The notes: a model not told the origin generated them from the sequence alone. A stretch of 64,000 nt of DNA from Nonomuraea polychroma (GCF_004011505.1 NZ_SAUN01000001.1:5084001-5148000), one strand, 5' to 3'. Shown: positions 1 to 7,048, counted from the first letter of the stretch. Numbers and translations: made by a program.

Positions 1-90
1 CGCGGACTGGAGCATCGCCCTGGCGATCACCTCTCCCATGGCCGAACGGCAGATGTTGGCCGTACACACCAGGAGAATGCGGAAACTCAC
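1..90 (-). CDS. Low-molecular-weight protein tyrosine phosphatase (5' part only)
   Basis: Only the first 30 codons are in the window; the gene continues off the left edge. They include LLVCTANICRSAMGE, the family signature with the CX5R phosphate-binding loop (Cys9 to Arg15), so the product should hydrolyse phosphotyrosine on cytoplasmic proteins. In actinomycetes such enzymes often work with tyrosine kinases in capsule or surface-polysaccharide control, but the neighbours that would test this are outside the window. The start is taken as GTG at 88-90. A TTG three codons upstream (97-99) is an alternative, and neither has a clear ribosome binding site. The identity is well supported by the loop; the full length and the catalytic Asp cannot be seen. 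Confidence 0.8.
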   Translation of the reverse strand, partial: MSFRILLVCTANICRSAMGEVIARAMLQSA

Positions 91-154
91 ATCGGCCAAT
101 CTAATCGCTCGGATCGTGTCATGAGAGACGCAGGATGTGGACGCGATCCCAGCG

Positions 155-651
155 CTACCCAGCGACGAGCCTGGCGGTTCCGGCCTGGATGTCGTAGTCG
201 ACGGACCATCGGGTGTGCGGCTGGGCAACCCGCGCAGCAACTCCAGGGCGTCCGCCTGCCCACCCTCGGCCGGCTTCCGGTAGCGATGATCGGTCGGCCT
301 GGCGGCCCGGTCGGTGCCGGCCGTCGTGATGTTGGTGAGGAGGCGGTCTCGATGACGTGGAGCTTGCCGGCGTACTCGACGACCGCGGATCTGCCCGCCC
401 GGTCGGCGAGCAGACCCAGCCGGCGTCCTTCCTGGCCAGGTCGGCGTCGGTGAGCGGGGCCTCGGCGTCGTAGCCGCCGTGGTAGGTCATCTCGTACAGG
501 GGCACGTCCGGGCGACCTGGTCCGGGGTCGGGCGCAGGATGGCGGCGCCTTCCCGGTGTGCGGGTGCCGTCTGAGGGGGTGCGGTGGCGCAGGCGGCAGG
601 CGCCACGGCGACGGTCAGCGCCGCCACCAACGCCACGGTACGGCTCCCCAC
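155..651 (-). pseudogene. Decayed secreted/lipoprotein amidase-like gene (linear amide C-N hydrolase type)
   Basis: Three pieces of one protein lie in order but in different frames. First is a signal-like N-terminus beginning at GTG 651 (or GTG 636, behind GGGGAG) with a lipobox-like APAAC. Next, after a frame change, comes a piece containing PLYEMTYHGGYDAEAP. A second change leads to a piece reading GLLADRAGRSAVVEYAGKLH, and the end HTRWSVDYDIQAGTARLVAG stops at 155. The middle 'DRxGxSAVxEYxxGxxxVIE' and the terminal 'WSVxYDxxxxTAR' patterns are what I know from choloylglycine-hydrolase-like / C45-type amidases. The remaining coding length is about half that of the family, so a deletion is likely as well as frameshifts. 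I saw no catalytic N-terminal Cys. Family assignment is moderate; the broken state is clear from the frame changes. Confidence 0.5.
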
Positions 652-721
652 GCCCGCAGTGTGCCGCCCGGCGCCGCCCTGCCCCCTGGGGATGCCTCGC
701 GTAAGGCCCTGAGAACGCCGC

Positions 722-934
722 TCAGGCGTCTTCGAGGCGGAAGCCCACCTTCAACCCCACCTGGAAGTGCGCGACCTCGCCCTCGTCGATGTAGCCGCGA
801 ATCTCGGTCACCTCGAACCAGTCCAGGTGACGCAGGGTCTGCGCAGCCCGCCGGATGCCGTTGCGAATGGCCTCGTCGACGTTCTCTCTCGACGTGCCGA
901 CTATCTCGGTGACCCGGTACGTTCGATCGGTCAT
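722..934 (-). CDS. Dodecin family flavin-binding protein
   Basis: This 70-residue protein begins MTDRTYRVTEIVGTS, the typical dodecin opening, and has the usual order of strand, helix (ENVDEAIRNGIRRAAQT) and two strands (residues about 38-68). The Trp in LDWFEVTEIRG (W39) is the residue that stacks on flavins in dodecamers of this family. Dodecins store or buffer flavins, and in some actinobacteria CoA, in the cytoplasm. The start ATG at 932-934 follows TAAGGAGG by a good distance. A perfect 10-bp hairpin lies about 50 bp upstream. It is monocistronic as far as can be seen. Confidence 0.9.
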   Translation of the reverse strand: MTDRTYRVTEIVGTSRENVDEAIRNGIRRAAQTLRHLDWFEVTEIRGYIDEGEVAHFQVGLKVGFRLEDA

Positions 935-985
935 CTCCGTATCCTCCTTACTCGAAGGCCATGATCGCATGACCTTCGTGACCAC

Positions 986-1009
986 CTGAGGGCGCCGTCG
1001 CGCCCTCAG
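986..1009. repeat. 10-bp perfect inverted repeat upstream of the dodecin gene
   Basis: CTGAGGGCGC (986-995) and GCGCCCTCAG (1000-1009) pair around a CGTC loop. There is no T-run on either side. It could be a factor-independent terminator for a lost gene or an operator for the dodecin promoter; the sequence does not decide. Confidence 0.5.
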
Positions 1010-1300
1010 TCGTCCGAGGTTTACGGTGGAACATGTCAACTGCACCCACCCGAGGGGAGGGGGCTTGCTCTCGAATCTTCCGGCTGGATGCCGGACGGCC
1101 GTAGCGTCCGGGCGGTTGACAACGCCCCAGGCGGCAGGCCGCCCGCGATGGAGTGATGACCGATATCGGGCCAGGAGCCGTTTCCCGGTCGCCCGGTGCC
1201 TTCGACTCCGTCCATCACCCGTGCGTAACCTTAGCATCACCCATCGCTACTCTGCAGGCTTTCTCCGTCCTGAAGACGGAGTCTCCGGTAAAGGATCACG
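1010..1300. other. Gene-free stretch with several hairpins; possible insertion-sequence end
   Basis: I see no gene here. The stretch is rich in short hairpins: TCCGGC/GCCGGA near 1079-1094, CCGGAC/GTCCGG near 1090-1112, GGCGG/CCGCC near 1131-1144, and CTCCGTC-CTGAA-GACGGAG at 1263-1281. The last resembles the stem-loop at the ends of actinobacterial IS200/IS605 (TnpB-type) elements, which usually read C(C)CCGTC-CTGAAG-GACGGGG. No transposase or TnpB remnant is visible, so this is a relic at most. The stretch also forms the leader of the DUF3099 gene, so a structured 5' leader is the alternative. Confidence 0.3.
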
Positions 1301-1615
1301 ATGAAGGGGTGGCGCAGGAAACCAGACGTCCACCAGGTCACCGACGCCAGGCCGTCGTTGTCGGCGGACATCCGCAAGCGCGAGATCAGCTACCTCATCA
1401 AGATGGGGATCCGCACGATCTGCCTGATCCTGGCGGTGGTGGTGCCGCTGCCGTGGCCGTACCGGCTGCTGTTCATCGCGGCGGCGGTCTTTTTGCCATA
1501 CATAGCCGTAATCGGGGCCAATGAGAGAGGGAAGCCTGCCCCGCCTCCTACCTTTCAGAGCCCTGAGGCTAACCAAACCGAGATACCGCTGCATCGACGC
1601 GAGATCGGGTCGTGA
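1301..1615 (+). CDS. DUF3099 family small membrane protein
   Basis: This 104-residue protein has a basic N-terminus, the conserved segment ARPSLSADIRKREISYLIKM (about residues 16-35), and two hydrophobic helices (about 36-52 and 54-70) ending PYIAVIGAN. That layout matches DUF3099, a family of actinobacterial inner-membrane proteins of unknown role. The first helix starts MGIRTICLILAVV, as expected. The ATG at 1301 follows AAAGGA. The tail (about 75-104) is polar and poorly conserved in the family. A 6C-like sRNA starts right after the gene, on the same strand and with its own promoter. Confidence 0.8.
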   Translation: MKGWRRKPDVHQVTDARPSLSADIRKREISYLIKMGIRTICLILAVVVPLPWPYRLLFIAAAVFLPYIAVIGANERGKPAPPPTFQSPEANQTEIPLHRREIGS

Positions 1616-1622
1616 CTAAGTC

Positions 1623-1652
1623 TTGACGCATCCCATGGGTTGTAGGTGTACG
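1623..1652 (+). promoter_or_regulatory. Predicted sigma70-type promoter for the 6C-like sRNA
   Basis: TTGACG at 1623-1628 is followed after 18 bases by TGTACG (1647-1652). Transcription would begin at about 1659, just before the first hairpin at 1663. The -35 is good; the -10 is weak, which is common in high-GC actinomycetes. Confidence 0.5.
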
Positions 1653-1657
1653 CTTTA

Positions 1658-1775
1658 GCCAAGCGCTCCGGTCCCCCGTCGGAGTGCTGGTGCCGGCGTT
1701 CCGGGCCCCCGTCGGAACGCCGATGAAGCGACGCCGGGTGGTTTGCCCCCGTAACCACCCGGCGTCGCCCTTTTC
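1658..1775 (+). ncRNA. 6C-like small RNA with three C-loop hairpins
   Basis: Three consecutive stem-loops have loops of exactly nine bases sharing the core CCCCCGT. Hairpin 1 is 1663-1670/1680-1687 (8 bp, one G-U pair, loop GTCCCCCGT). Hairpin 2 is 1695-1703/1713-1721 (9 bp perfect, loop GGCCCCCGT). Hairpin 3 is 1729-1743/1753-1767 (15 bp perfect, loop TGCCCCCGT), followed by CCCTTTTC. Repeated C-rich hairpin loops define the actinobacterial 6C RNA, whose loops pair with G-rich sites such as ribosome binding sites. The loops here have five Cs rather than six, and the terminator stem carries the motif too, so I call it 6C-like. The stems rule out chance; the family name is inferred. Confidence 0.7.
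1729..1775 (+). terminator. Strong intrinsic terminator of the 6C-like sRNA
   Basis: A 15-bp perfect stem (1729-1743 with 1753-1767) carries the nine-base loop TGCCCCCGT and is followed by CCCTTTTCC. It ends the sRNA, and the loop repeats the C5 motif of the two preceding hairpins. Confidence 0.75.
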
Positions 1776-1930
1776 CTGGCGAAACCTTTGCCGCCGGACG
1801 ATCTAGAGCGGCGCCCCTCAGGCAGTTGGTAGGGCCGCTTTCCCGAAATCGTTTACATCCGCTCCCGCGCCGAAATTCACAGCAAACTTTCAGGCGGGAG
1901 CGGGTTTGACTTCAAGAGTTCGTTCGAGTG

Positions 1931-2188
1931 TCAGTCGTCTGTCAGCGTCTCAGTGGTGGCGCGGCTCCAGTTCTTCGCCAATGTGGTCAGTCTCGCCACA
2001 GCATCCTCAGGGGCGGTTCCCGCCCCTTGGGCGAGTCCGAGCAGGTACGCCGTCAGCGGCGCGGCCGGGCGGGCGACGCCGTGGGCGACCTCCTTGGTCA
2101 GGTCGAGAATCAGGTCGCGGTCCACGGCCGCCGGGTCGATGCCCAGCTCCTTGCAGGCCAGCGCGGTCCATTCGTTGAGCACGTTCAT
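1931..2188 (-). CDS. DUF6457 domain protein (molybdenum-cofactor-associated)
   Basis: This 85-residue helical protein begins MNVLNEWTALACKELGID and contains DLTKEVAHGVARPAAPLTAY, the core of the DUF6457 family. That family is found as a stand-alone protein or as the C-terminal part of molybdenum cofactor guanylyltransferases (MobA). The ATG at 2188 is preceded by GGAGGA at a good distance, so it can be translated on its own. The frame nevertheless continues upstream into a recognisable MobA C-terminus, which suggests the domain was once part of a MobA-DUF6457 fusion. moaA lies upstream on the same strand, supporting a cofactor context. The molecular function of the domain is not known. Confidence 0.7.
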   Translation of the reverse strand: MNVLNEWTALACKELGIDPAAVDRDLILDLTKEVAHGVARPAAPLTAYLLGLAQGAGTAPEDAVARLTTLAKNWSRATTETLTDD

Positions 2189-2407
2189 GCGAGCCTCCTC
2201 CAGATCGTCCATTGTGTCGCAGTCGACCCACGGGCGCCCGCGCAGCGCCAGGCGCGTGCCGGCGAGCCACCGCTCTCGCCCGCCGTCTGCCGCGGTCCTC
2301 GCTCGCCCAACGCCCCTTGGCCGGATCCGCCGCATCACCCACACCCTCCGCCTGATGCGCCGAGGAACCGACGCCCTCGGCTGGGGACGTTGCCCCCGCC
2401 CGAGCCG
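2189..2407 (-). pseudogene. C-terminal remnant of MobA (molybdenum cofactor guanylyltransferase)
   Basis: In frame with and directly before the DUF6457 start, the codons read RGRPWVDCDTMDDLEEAR, the usual last strand and helix of MobA (the 'W-D-CDT-DDL--A' pattern). Reading upstream, similarity stops after about 20 residues, and a stop codon lies near 2408. No GGxSxRxGxDK nucleotide-binding motif of MobA occurs in any leftward frame up to moaA. The rest of the stretch to 2772 is very GC-rich, biased sequence with open but unconvincing frames. I read this as a MobA gene that has lost most of its body; a lineage-specific linker is the alternative. Confidence 0.45.
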
Positions 2408-2772
2408 TCAGCCGGAGGCGCGGCAACGCTCGCAGCGTCGGCCTATGCGCTCGGGTCGCCGGTGCCCTCGACCGGCTACGTCCCGCCGCCTGCGCCAGCG
2501 GCGAGGGCGCTCCCGCCGCCGGTCCTGAGGGCGTGGGACGCGTCACCACGGGTGGTCTTGCCGTGGGTGGCGTCGGTGCGCGTCGCCATGTCGCCGCTCC
2601 CGTGGGCGCGCGCCGCCCTGTCGCCAGGCACGTCGGCGCGGGTCATCGCCTCGTCCGACCCGTCGGCAGGGAGCCGCTCACGCTGCCTGGACTCTCGCGG
2701 GTGCGCGCGACACGCCGTGACCGCGCGCCCCGTGCGGGGGCGGCGGGGGCGGAGTGCGCATTCCGCGGGGGC

Positions 2773-3762
2773 CTAGCCGCCGATGGCGGACATCGGGCGG
2801 GACGGCTGGAGGAAAGACGGGTCGTCGATGCCGTGCCCGGCACGTTTGCGGGTCACCGCCGCGATCCACCGTTCGGCCAGTTCGTCGTCGGACGCGCCCG
2901 CCCGCATGGCCGTCTTCAGGTCGGACTCCTCGGTGGCGAACAGGCAGTTGCGGACCTGGCCGTCGGCGGTGAGCCTGACCCTGTCGCACGCGCCGCAGAA
3001 CGGCCGCGTCACCGACCCGATCACACCGACCCTGGCCGGCCCGCCGTCGACGAGGAACCGCTCGGCGGGCGCGCTGCCGCGCTCCTCCAGGTCGTCGGGC
3101 GCGAGGGCGAACCCGGCGGACAGCAGCCCCAGGATCTCGTCGGCGGTGACCATGTCCGCGCGGTTCCAGCCGTGCTGTGCGTCGAGCGGCATCTGCTCGA
3201 TGAAGCGCAGCTCGTAGCCCTGCTCGATGCACCAGCGCAGCAGCGGCACGGCCTCGTGCTCGTTGAGGCCGCGCATGAGCACGGCGTTGACTTTGACCGG
3301 GCGCAGCCCCGCCTGGTCGGCGGCGGCGAGCCCGGCGATCACGTCGGCGTGCCGGTCGCGGTGCGCGAGCCGCTTGAACGTCCCGGGGTCGAGCGTGTCG
3401 AGCGAGACGTTGACGCGGTCGAGCCCGGCGGCGGCCAGCGGCTCGGCCAGGCGGGCCAGCCCGATGCCGTTGGTGGTCAGGGAGACCTGCGGCCGCGGCC
3501 GCAGGTCGGCGGTGCGAGCCACGATGTCGACCAGCTCGCGCCGCAGGAGCGGCTCGCCTCCGGTGTAGCGGACCTCGGTGATGCCGAGCCGTTCGACCCC
3601 GATCCGCACCAGGCGCACGATCTCGTCGGCGGTGAGGAGCTGGGCGTTGGGCAGCCAGTCGAGGCCCTCGGGCGGCATGCAGTAAGTGCAGCGCAGGTTG
3701 CACTTGTCCGTGAGGGACACCCGAAGATCTGTCGCCACCCGTCCGAACGAGTCTCGCAACAC
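2773..3762 (-). CDS. moaA: GTP 3',8-cyclase MoaA
   Basis: This radical-SAM enzyme makes 3',8-cyclo-GTP, the first step of molybdopterin synthesis. The N-terminal cluster motif is CNLRCTYC (about residues 21-28, CX3CX2C). The C-terminal second [4Fe-4S] motif CGACDRVRLTADGQVRNC has the expected CX2CX13C spacing. The GGEP motif follows at about 68, and the chain ends RPMSAIGG, the canonical MoaA tail with the GG needed for activity. At 329 residues it is full length. The GTG at 3760-3762 follows AGGAGGT. Downstream on the same strand is only the MobA/DUF6457 remnant; the moaC, moaD and moaE partners are not in the window. The aldehyde oxidoreductase at 32.6 kb would need a pterin cofactor from this pathway. 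Confidence 0.95.
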   Translation of the reverse strand: MLRDSFGRVATDLRVSLTDKCNLRCTYCMPPEGLDWLPNAQLLTADEIVRLVRIGVERLGITEVRYTGGEPLLRRELVDIVARTADLRPRPQVSLTTNGIGLARLAEPLAAAGLDRVNVSLDTLDPGTFKRLAHRDRHADVIAGLAAADQAGLRPVKVNAVLMRGLNEHEAVPLLRWCIEQGYELRFIEQMPLDAQHGWNRADMVTADEILGLLSAGFALAPDDLEERGSAPAERFLVDGGPARVGVIGSVTRPFCGACDRVRLTADGQVRNCLFATEESDLKTAMRAGASDDELAERWIAAVTRKRAGHGIDDPSFLQPSRPMSAIGG

Positions 3763-3897
3763 GGGGCGTCACCTCCTGTTCGTTCGCCAGAGGGCCAGCC
3801 TACGACGCCCGTCGACGGCCACTCACCATCAACCCTTCTCCGCACGACAACACATTCGGCTCTAGATCGATTCCGCTTGAGGCCGCGGCATCAGCGC

Positions 3898-4281
3898 TCA
3901 TGCCCCCGACCTGGCGGTCTCCCAGGTCTCGCGGGCGCGCATGAGCTCGGCCAGGTGCCTCCTGGACCATTCGCAGCCGGCGTTCATGGGTTCGAGCAGG
4001 CTGCGGCCGAGGTCGGTGAGCGCGTACTCCACGCGTGGCGGGATCTCGTCGTACGCGGTCCGGGTGAGCAGGCCGTCACGTTCCATGGCGCGCAGGGACT
4101 CGGTGAGGACCTTCGGGGTGATGCCGCGCAGCGGCGTCTGAAGCTCGGTGAAGCGCCGCGGACCCGGCTCGAGGCAGCGGATGATCTTCGCGGTCCATTT
4201 GTCGCCGATGCGGATCGGCGCGGCGACGGGCGGACAACCGGCGAACATGTCCGGATCGAGCGGCACTCCCATGCCCGTCAT
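3898..4281 (-). CDS. HxlR family winged-helix transcriptional regulator
   Basis: A 127-residue protein with the HxlR/DUF24 layout: 'IGDKWTAKIIRCLEPGPRRF' (about residues 25-44), the recognition-helix segment GITPKVLTESLRAMERDGLL and the wing TRTAYDEIPPRVEYALTDLG. The Cys in MFAGCPPV near the N-terminus matches the redox- or electrophile-sensing Cys of many HxlR proteins. It is divergent from the NAD(P)-binding oxidoreductase at 4377, the usual arrangement in which HxlR represses its neighbour. Start ATG 4281; an internal Met four codons later is possible. Confidence 0.88.
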   Translation of the reverse strand: MTGMGVPLDPDMFAGCPPVAAPIRIGDKWTAKIIRCLEPGPRRFTELQTPLRGITPKVLTESLRAMERDGLLTRTAYDEIPPRVEYALTDLGRSLLEPMNAGCEWSRRHLAELMRARETWETARSGA

Positions 4282-4376
4282 CGTAGGTAACTATCGTTGC
4301 GGAAAGCGACAGGTCGCCCTCTACCGTCTGCCGGGACGGCGGCCGGGAAGTCCGGCCGTCACGAGAGGAACGGAGC

Positions 4377-5033
4377 GTGGCGGCGATGGGCAAGATCGTG
4401 GTTTTCGGCGCGGGCGGCCGGGCCGGGCGGCGCGTGGTCGCGGAGGCGGCCGGGCGCGGGCACGGGGTGACGGCCGTGGTACGCGATCCCGGCAAGCACG
4501 GTGACCTGGCGCACGAGGGGGTGGCAGTGGTCGCCGGCGACGTCACCGACGCCGCGAGCGTGGCGGCGGCCGCGGCCGGGCACGACGCTGCGGTCCAGGC
4601 GGCGGCCCGGATGGATGTGCCGTCGGAGGAGTTCTACGCGGCGGCGGCGGGCGCCCTGGTCGAGGGGCTGTCGCGGGCCGGGGTGCGCCGCCTGGTGGCG
4701 ATCGGCATCGGCAGCCTGCTGGAGGTCTCGCCCGGGATCCGGCTGGCGGACACGCCCGGGTTCCCCGGCGACGCGCGGGCGTTCTCGCTGGGGCACGCGG
4801 CGGAGCTGCCGGTGTACGAGCAGTCGGATCTGGACTGGGTCGTGCTCGCGCCGCCGCCGGTCTTCCTGGACGAGGCGGCGGAGCGGACCGGCCGGTACCG
4901 GATCGGGGACGGGCGGGTGCCGGAGCCGGCGGAGGGCGACCGGGTGTTCTCGTTCGCCGATCTGGCGGTGGCGGTGGTGGACGAGGCCGGCGGCGGCGCG
5001 CACCACCGGGTGCAGGTGGCCGTGTCCTATTGA
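4377..5033 (+). CDS. NAD(P)-binding oxidoreductase (atypical SDR, NmrA-like)
   Basis: This 218-residue Rossmann protein opens KIVVFGAGGRAGRRVVAEA, a GxGGxxG dinucleotide-binding loop of the atypical short-chain dehydrogenases. VVRDP at the end of strand 2 is typical of NADP-preferring quinone-reductase-like members. After the loop come VVAGDVTDAASV and a central LVAIGIGSL strand; no YxxxK active site is expected in this group. It lies divergent from the HxlR regulator 95 bp away and is probably its target, perhaps dealing with quinones or reactive electrophiles. Start GTG 4377; ATG 4386, also behind a purine-rich stretch, is an alternative. A perfect hairpin follows the stop. Confidence 0.8.
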   Translation: MAAMGKIVVFGAGGRAGRRVVAEAAGRGHGVTAVVRDPGKHGDLAHEGVAVVAGDVTDAASVAAAAAGHDAAVQAAARMDVPSEEFYAAAAGALVEGLSRAGVRRLVAIGIGSLLEVSPGIRLADTPGFPGDARAFSLGHAAELPVYEQSDLDWVVLAPPPVFLDEAAERTGRYRIGDGRVPEPAEGDRVFSFADLAVAVVDEAGGGAHHRVQVAVSY

Positions 5034-5047
5034 TGCCCGGACATGGC

Positions 5048-5077
5048 GAACGCCCGGCCGGAGCCGGCCGGGCGTTC
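5048..5077. terminator. Bidirectional hairpin terminator between convergent genes
   Basis: GAACGCCCGGCCG (5048-5060) pairs perfectly with 5065-5077 around GAGC. It sits between the oxidoreductase (ending 5033) and the leftward secreted protein (ending 5086). There is no long T-run, as is usual for GC-rich actinomycete terminators. Confidence 0.65.
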
Positions 5078-5085
5078 TGGTGTGA

Positions 5086-5580
5086 CTAGTGGTGGCGGTG
5101 GCCGATGACCTTGACCCAGTCCGTGCCCTCCGAGGGCTCCAGCCACTTGGCGCCCTCGAAGACCGCGCGCCACGTGCCCGACGTGCGGGCCGGCACGCTG
5201 GTGTGGAAGTAGCCGTTGCGGCCGGTCCTGATGGTGTCCACGTACTCCCACTTGCCGCTGCCGTCCGGCTGGAAGAGGATCACGATCCGCTTCCAGGCGA
5301 GGCGGTGCCAGCGCTCCTGCTTCTTGCAGGTGTCGGCGTGGTGCACCGACACGAAGCCGCTGATGTAGTCCTCCGCGCACTGCACGGAGAGCTTGCCCTC
5401 GAGGTCGATGGGCTTGCCGCGCCAGGCCGGCTCCGGGTTCGCGTCGAACGTCAGGCTCGTGTTGCCGCCGGCGATGTCCGGGTCCACCTCGTCCGCGAAA
5501 GCGGGCGAGGCCGCGCTGGTCACCACCGTGGCGCCCAGGGCCGCGGCCGCCAGGCCGGCGGCGAGACGTCGCATCTTCAC
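5086..5580 (-). CDS. Secreted protein of unknown function with Ig-like/beta domain
   Basis: This 164-residue protein has a Sec signal peptide (MRRL, then an alanine-rich core, and SPAFA|DEV as the likely cleavage site near residue 31). The mature part holds two cysteines (in SVQCAEDYI and HADTCKKQ) that could form a disulfide. Its last 80 residues (ILFQPDGSGKWEYVDTIRTG, then SGTWRAVFEG) share the order 'I-x-PD---W--V----T---G-F------SG-WR--F-G' with the C-terminus of the next gene, so the two are likely distant paralogues. Start GTG 5580 follows AAGGAAAG; ATG 5574 is equally possible. The cognate function is not known; an extracellular beta-sandwich is the best inference. Confidence 0.75.
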   Translation of the reverse strand: MKMRRLAAGLAAAALGATVVTSAASPAFADEVDPDIAGGNTSLTFDANPEPAWRGKPIDLEGKLSVQCAEDYISGFVSVHHADTCKKQERWHRLAWKRIVILFQPDGSGKWEYVDTIRTGRNGYFHTSVPARTSGTWRAVFEGAKWLEPSEGTDWVKVIGHRHH

Positions 5581-5710
5581 GTGACTTTCCTTCCCCGTGT
5601 CGAACGCGCCCGAAGCGGGCACGTCATCTGCCAATGACGCGTAAGGGTAAGGAAAAGTTGCGGTAAAGTTGATCACGATTGTGCAACGCCGCACGATGGT
5701 ACGTAAGCAG

Positions 5711-6958
5711 CTATTGGGCTATTTGCAGGGATTTTGAGACATCTGGGGCGAAGTGTCCCGTTCCTGCGTAGCGGACGCGCCAGTGGCCTCCCGTGCGGTC
5801 CGAGATCGTGCTGACGAACGTGCCCGCGGCGTCCGTCATCGTCTCACCGACCCGCTCCCAGGCGGCGGCGGTGTCCGGGCGCCAGAGGATCTCCAGCCGC
5901 TGCTTGCCGAACGGGCCGTAGTCGGTGACGCCGCGCGGGTCCACCCGGGTGAGCGAGCCGCGTAGGCGTACCGCTCCCCTGGCGCGCTCCACCTGCACCT
6001 CCGACAGCTTGGTGTCCCGCCTGAGCTGGAACGACGCGTACTCCGTCACCGTCGCCCCGTCCTTGCCGTGCGCAGTGGCGGTGACGGTCCAGGTGCCCGC
6101 CGGATAGAAGCGGCTCAGGCGCTTGTCGGGCAGGAACCGCCAGGTCTCCCAGCCGTCGGCCATGCGGGCGGGAGGGCTCGCCGCCAGTCGCCACACGAGC
6201 CGCGGCGGCAGGGCGGGAGCGGGTTGCGCACCGAGCTCGGGGTTTCCGGCCTGGACCGCCGGGGCGGCGCCCCCGGCCGCGGGCTCCGCGCCCTGGAGCG
6301 GCCTCGAAGCCGGCGCCGGCGCCGCACCCTGGACCGGCTCGGCGCCCTGATCGGGCTTCGCACCCTGAACGGGCTTCGCACCCTGAACGGGCTTCGCACC
6401 CTGAACGGGCTTCGCACCCTGAACGGGCTTCGCACCCTGAACGGGCTTCGCACCCTGAACGGGCTCCGCGCCCTGAACCGGGGCCGCACCCTGGACCGGC
6501 TCGGTGTTCGGGAGCGGCTCCAAGCTCGGCCTCGGTACCGTGGCCTGCATCGGCGGGCGGGACTCGTTCGGGCCGAGTGACTGGTTCGGGTCGATCGGCC
6601 GGCCGGGACCGGGTTGAGTGGCGGCGGACGGCGACGGTGACGGGGCAGGCGGGTAGGACGGGTCCGACGGGGACGGTGACGGGGCGGCCGGCGACGGGTC
6701 CGTGACCGGCGGCTTGGACACCAGCAGCGGCCCCGGCGCGGCGCCCGGCTCCACCTTGACGGTGACGCCGTTCTTGGCCCGCACCCCCTTGGCGACCACG
6801 TCGATCACCAGGCGGATGGAGTCGCGTGCCCCGACCACCGGCTCCGCGGGACGTACGGTGATGGCTCGGATGGCGAGTTCGGTCGCGGCGGCGGAGGCAG
6901 GCGCGGGCGCCGTGAGCGCCCCCGCCGCTAGCGAGACGAGAAGCAGTCCTCTGGTCAT
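5711..6958 (-). CDS. Secreted Pro-rich protein with ten PVQGAx repeats
   Basis: This 415-residue protein has a signal peptide (residues 1-24, ending PAPASAA) and an N-terminal beta-rich region of about 60 residues. A Pro/Ser/Thr linker of (SP)n type (about 85-150) precedes ten tandem hexapeptides PVQGA[K/E/A] (154-213). A C-terminal domain (about 225-415) ends in a module with ILWRPDTAAAWERV and GGHWRVRYAGTGHFAP that resembles the neighbouring secreted protein. There is no sortase motif or transmembrane anchor, so it is probably released or wall-associated, with the repeat as a stalk. The ATG at 6956-6958 places the signal peptide at the N-terminus, which decided the start. Function unknown. 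Confidence 0.75.
   Translation of the reverse strand: MTRGLLLVSLAAGALTAPAPASAAATELAIRAITVRPAEPVVGARDSIRLVIDVVAKGVRAKNGVTVKVEPGAAPGPLLVSKPPVTDPSPAAPSPSPSDPSYPPAPSPSPSAATQPGPGRPIDPNQSLGPNESRPPMQATVPRPSLEPLPNTEPVQGAAPVQGAEPVQGAKPVQGAKPVQGAKPVQGAKPVQGAKPVQGAKPDQGAEPVQGAAPAPASRPLQGAEPAAGGAAPAVQAGNPELGAQPAPALPPRLVWRLAASPPARMADGWETWRFLPDKRLSRFYPAGTWTVTATAHGKDGATVTEYASFQLRRDTKLSEVQVERARGAVRLRGSLTRVDPRGVTDYGPFGKQRLEILWRPDTAAAWERVGETMTDAAGTFVSTISDRTGGHWRVRYAGTGHFAPDVSKSLQIAQ
6320..6499 (-). repeat. Ten 18-bp in-frame tandem repeats (PVQGAx)
   Basis: 180 bp form ten units of 18 bp, each encoding Pro-Val-Gln-Gly-Ala plus one variable residue. The six central units, encoding PVQGAK, are nearly identical in DNA; the outer units vary (one has Asp for Val). 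This pattern suggests recent slippage or unequal exchange, so copy number should vary between strains. Confidence 0.9.
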
Positions 6959-7048
6959 GATCGAGACGGTAGGAACCAGCCGGTAATGACCAGGACCACA
7001 ACACACACCCCGAATGGCAAAGCCCCGGATCCGCCGGGAGTGAAACGC

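Noticed and set aside
1010..1300. Riboswitch in the DUF3099 leader
   Set aside because: I compared it by eye with cobalamin, TPP, SAM and c-di-AMP consensus cores and found no match.
3763..3897. Molybdenum-cofactor riboswitch before moaA
   Set aside because: No conserved helices of that element could be seen in the 135-bp gap.
2533..4290. Long rightward open frame of 585 codons across moaA and the HxlR gene
   Set aside because: It is antisense to moaA, whose [4Fe-4S] motifs, length and GG tail are unmistakable. Long antisense frames are expected at this GC content.
6320..6499. Possible CRISPR array
   Set aside because: Units of 18 bp follow each other without spacers and encode PVQGAx in the frame of a secreted protein.
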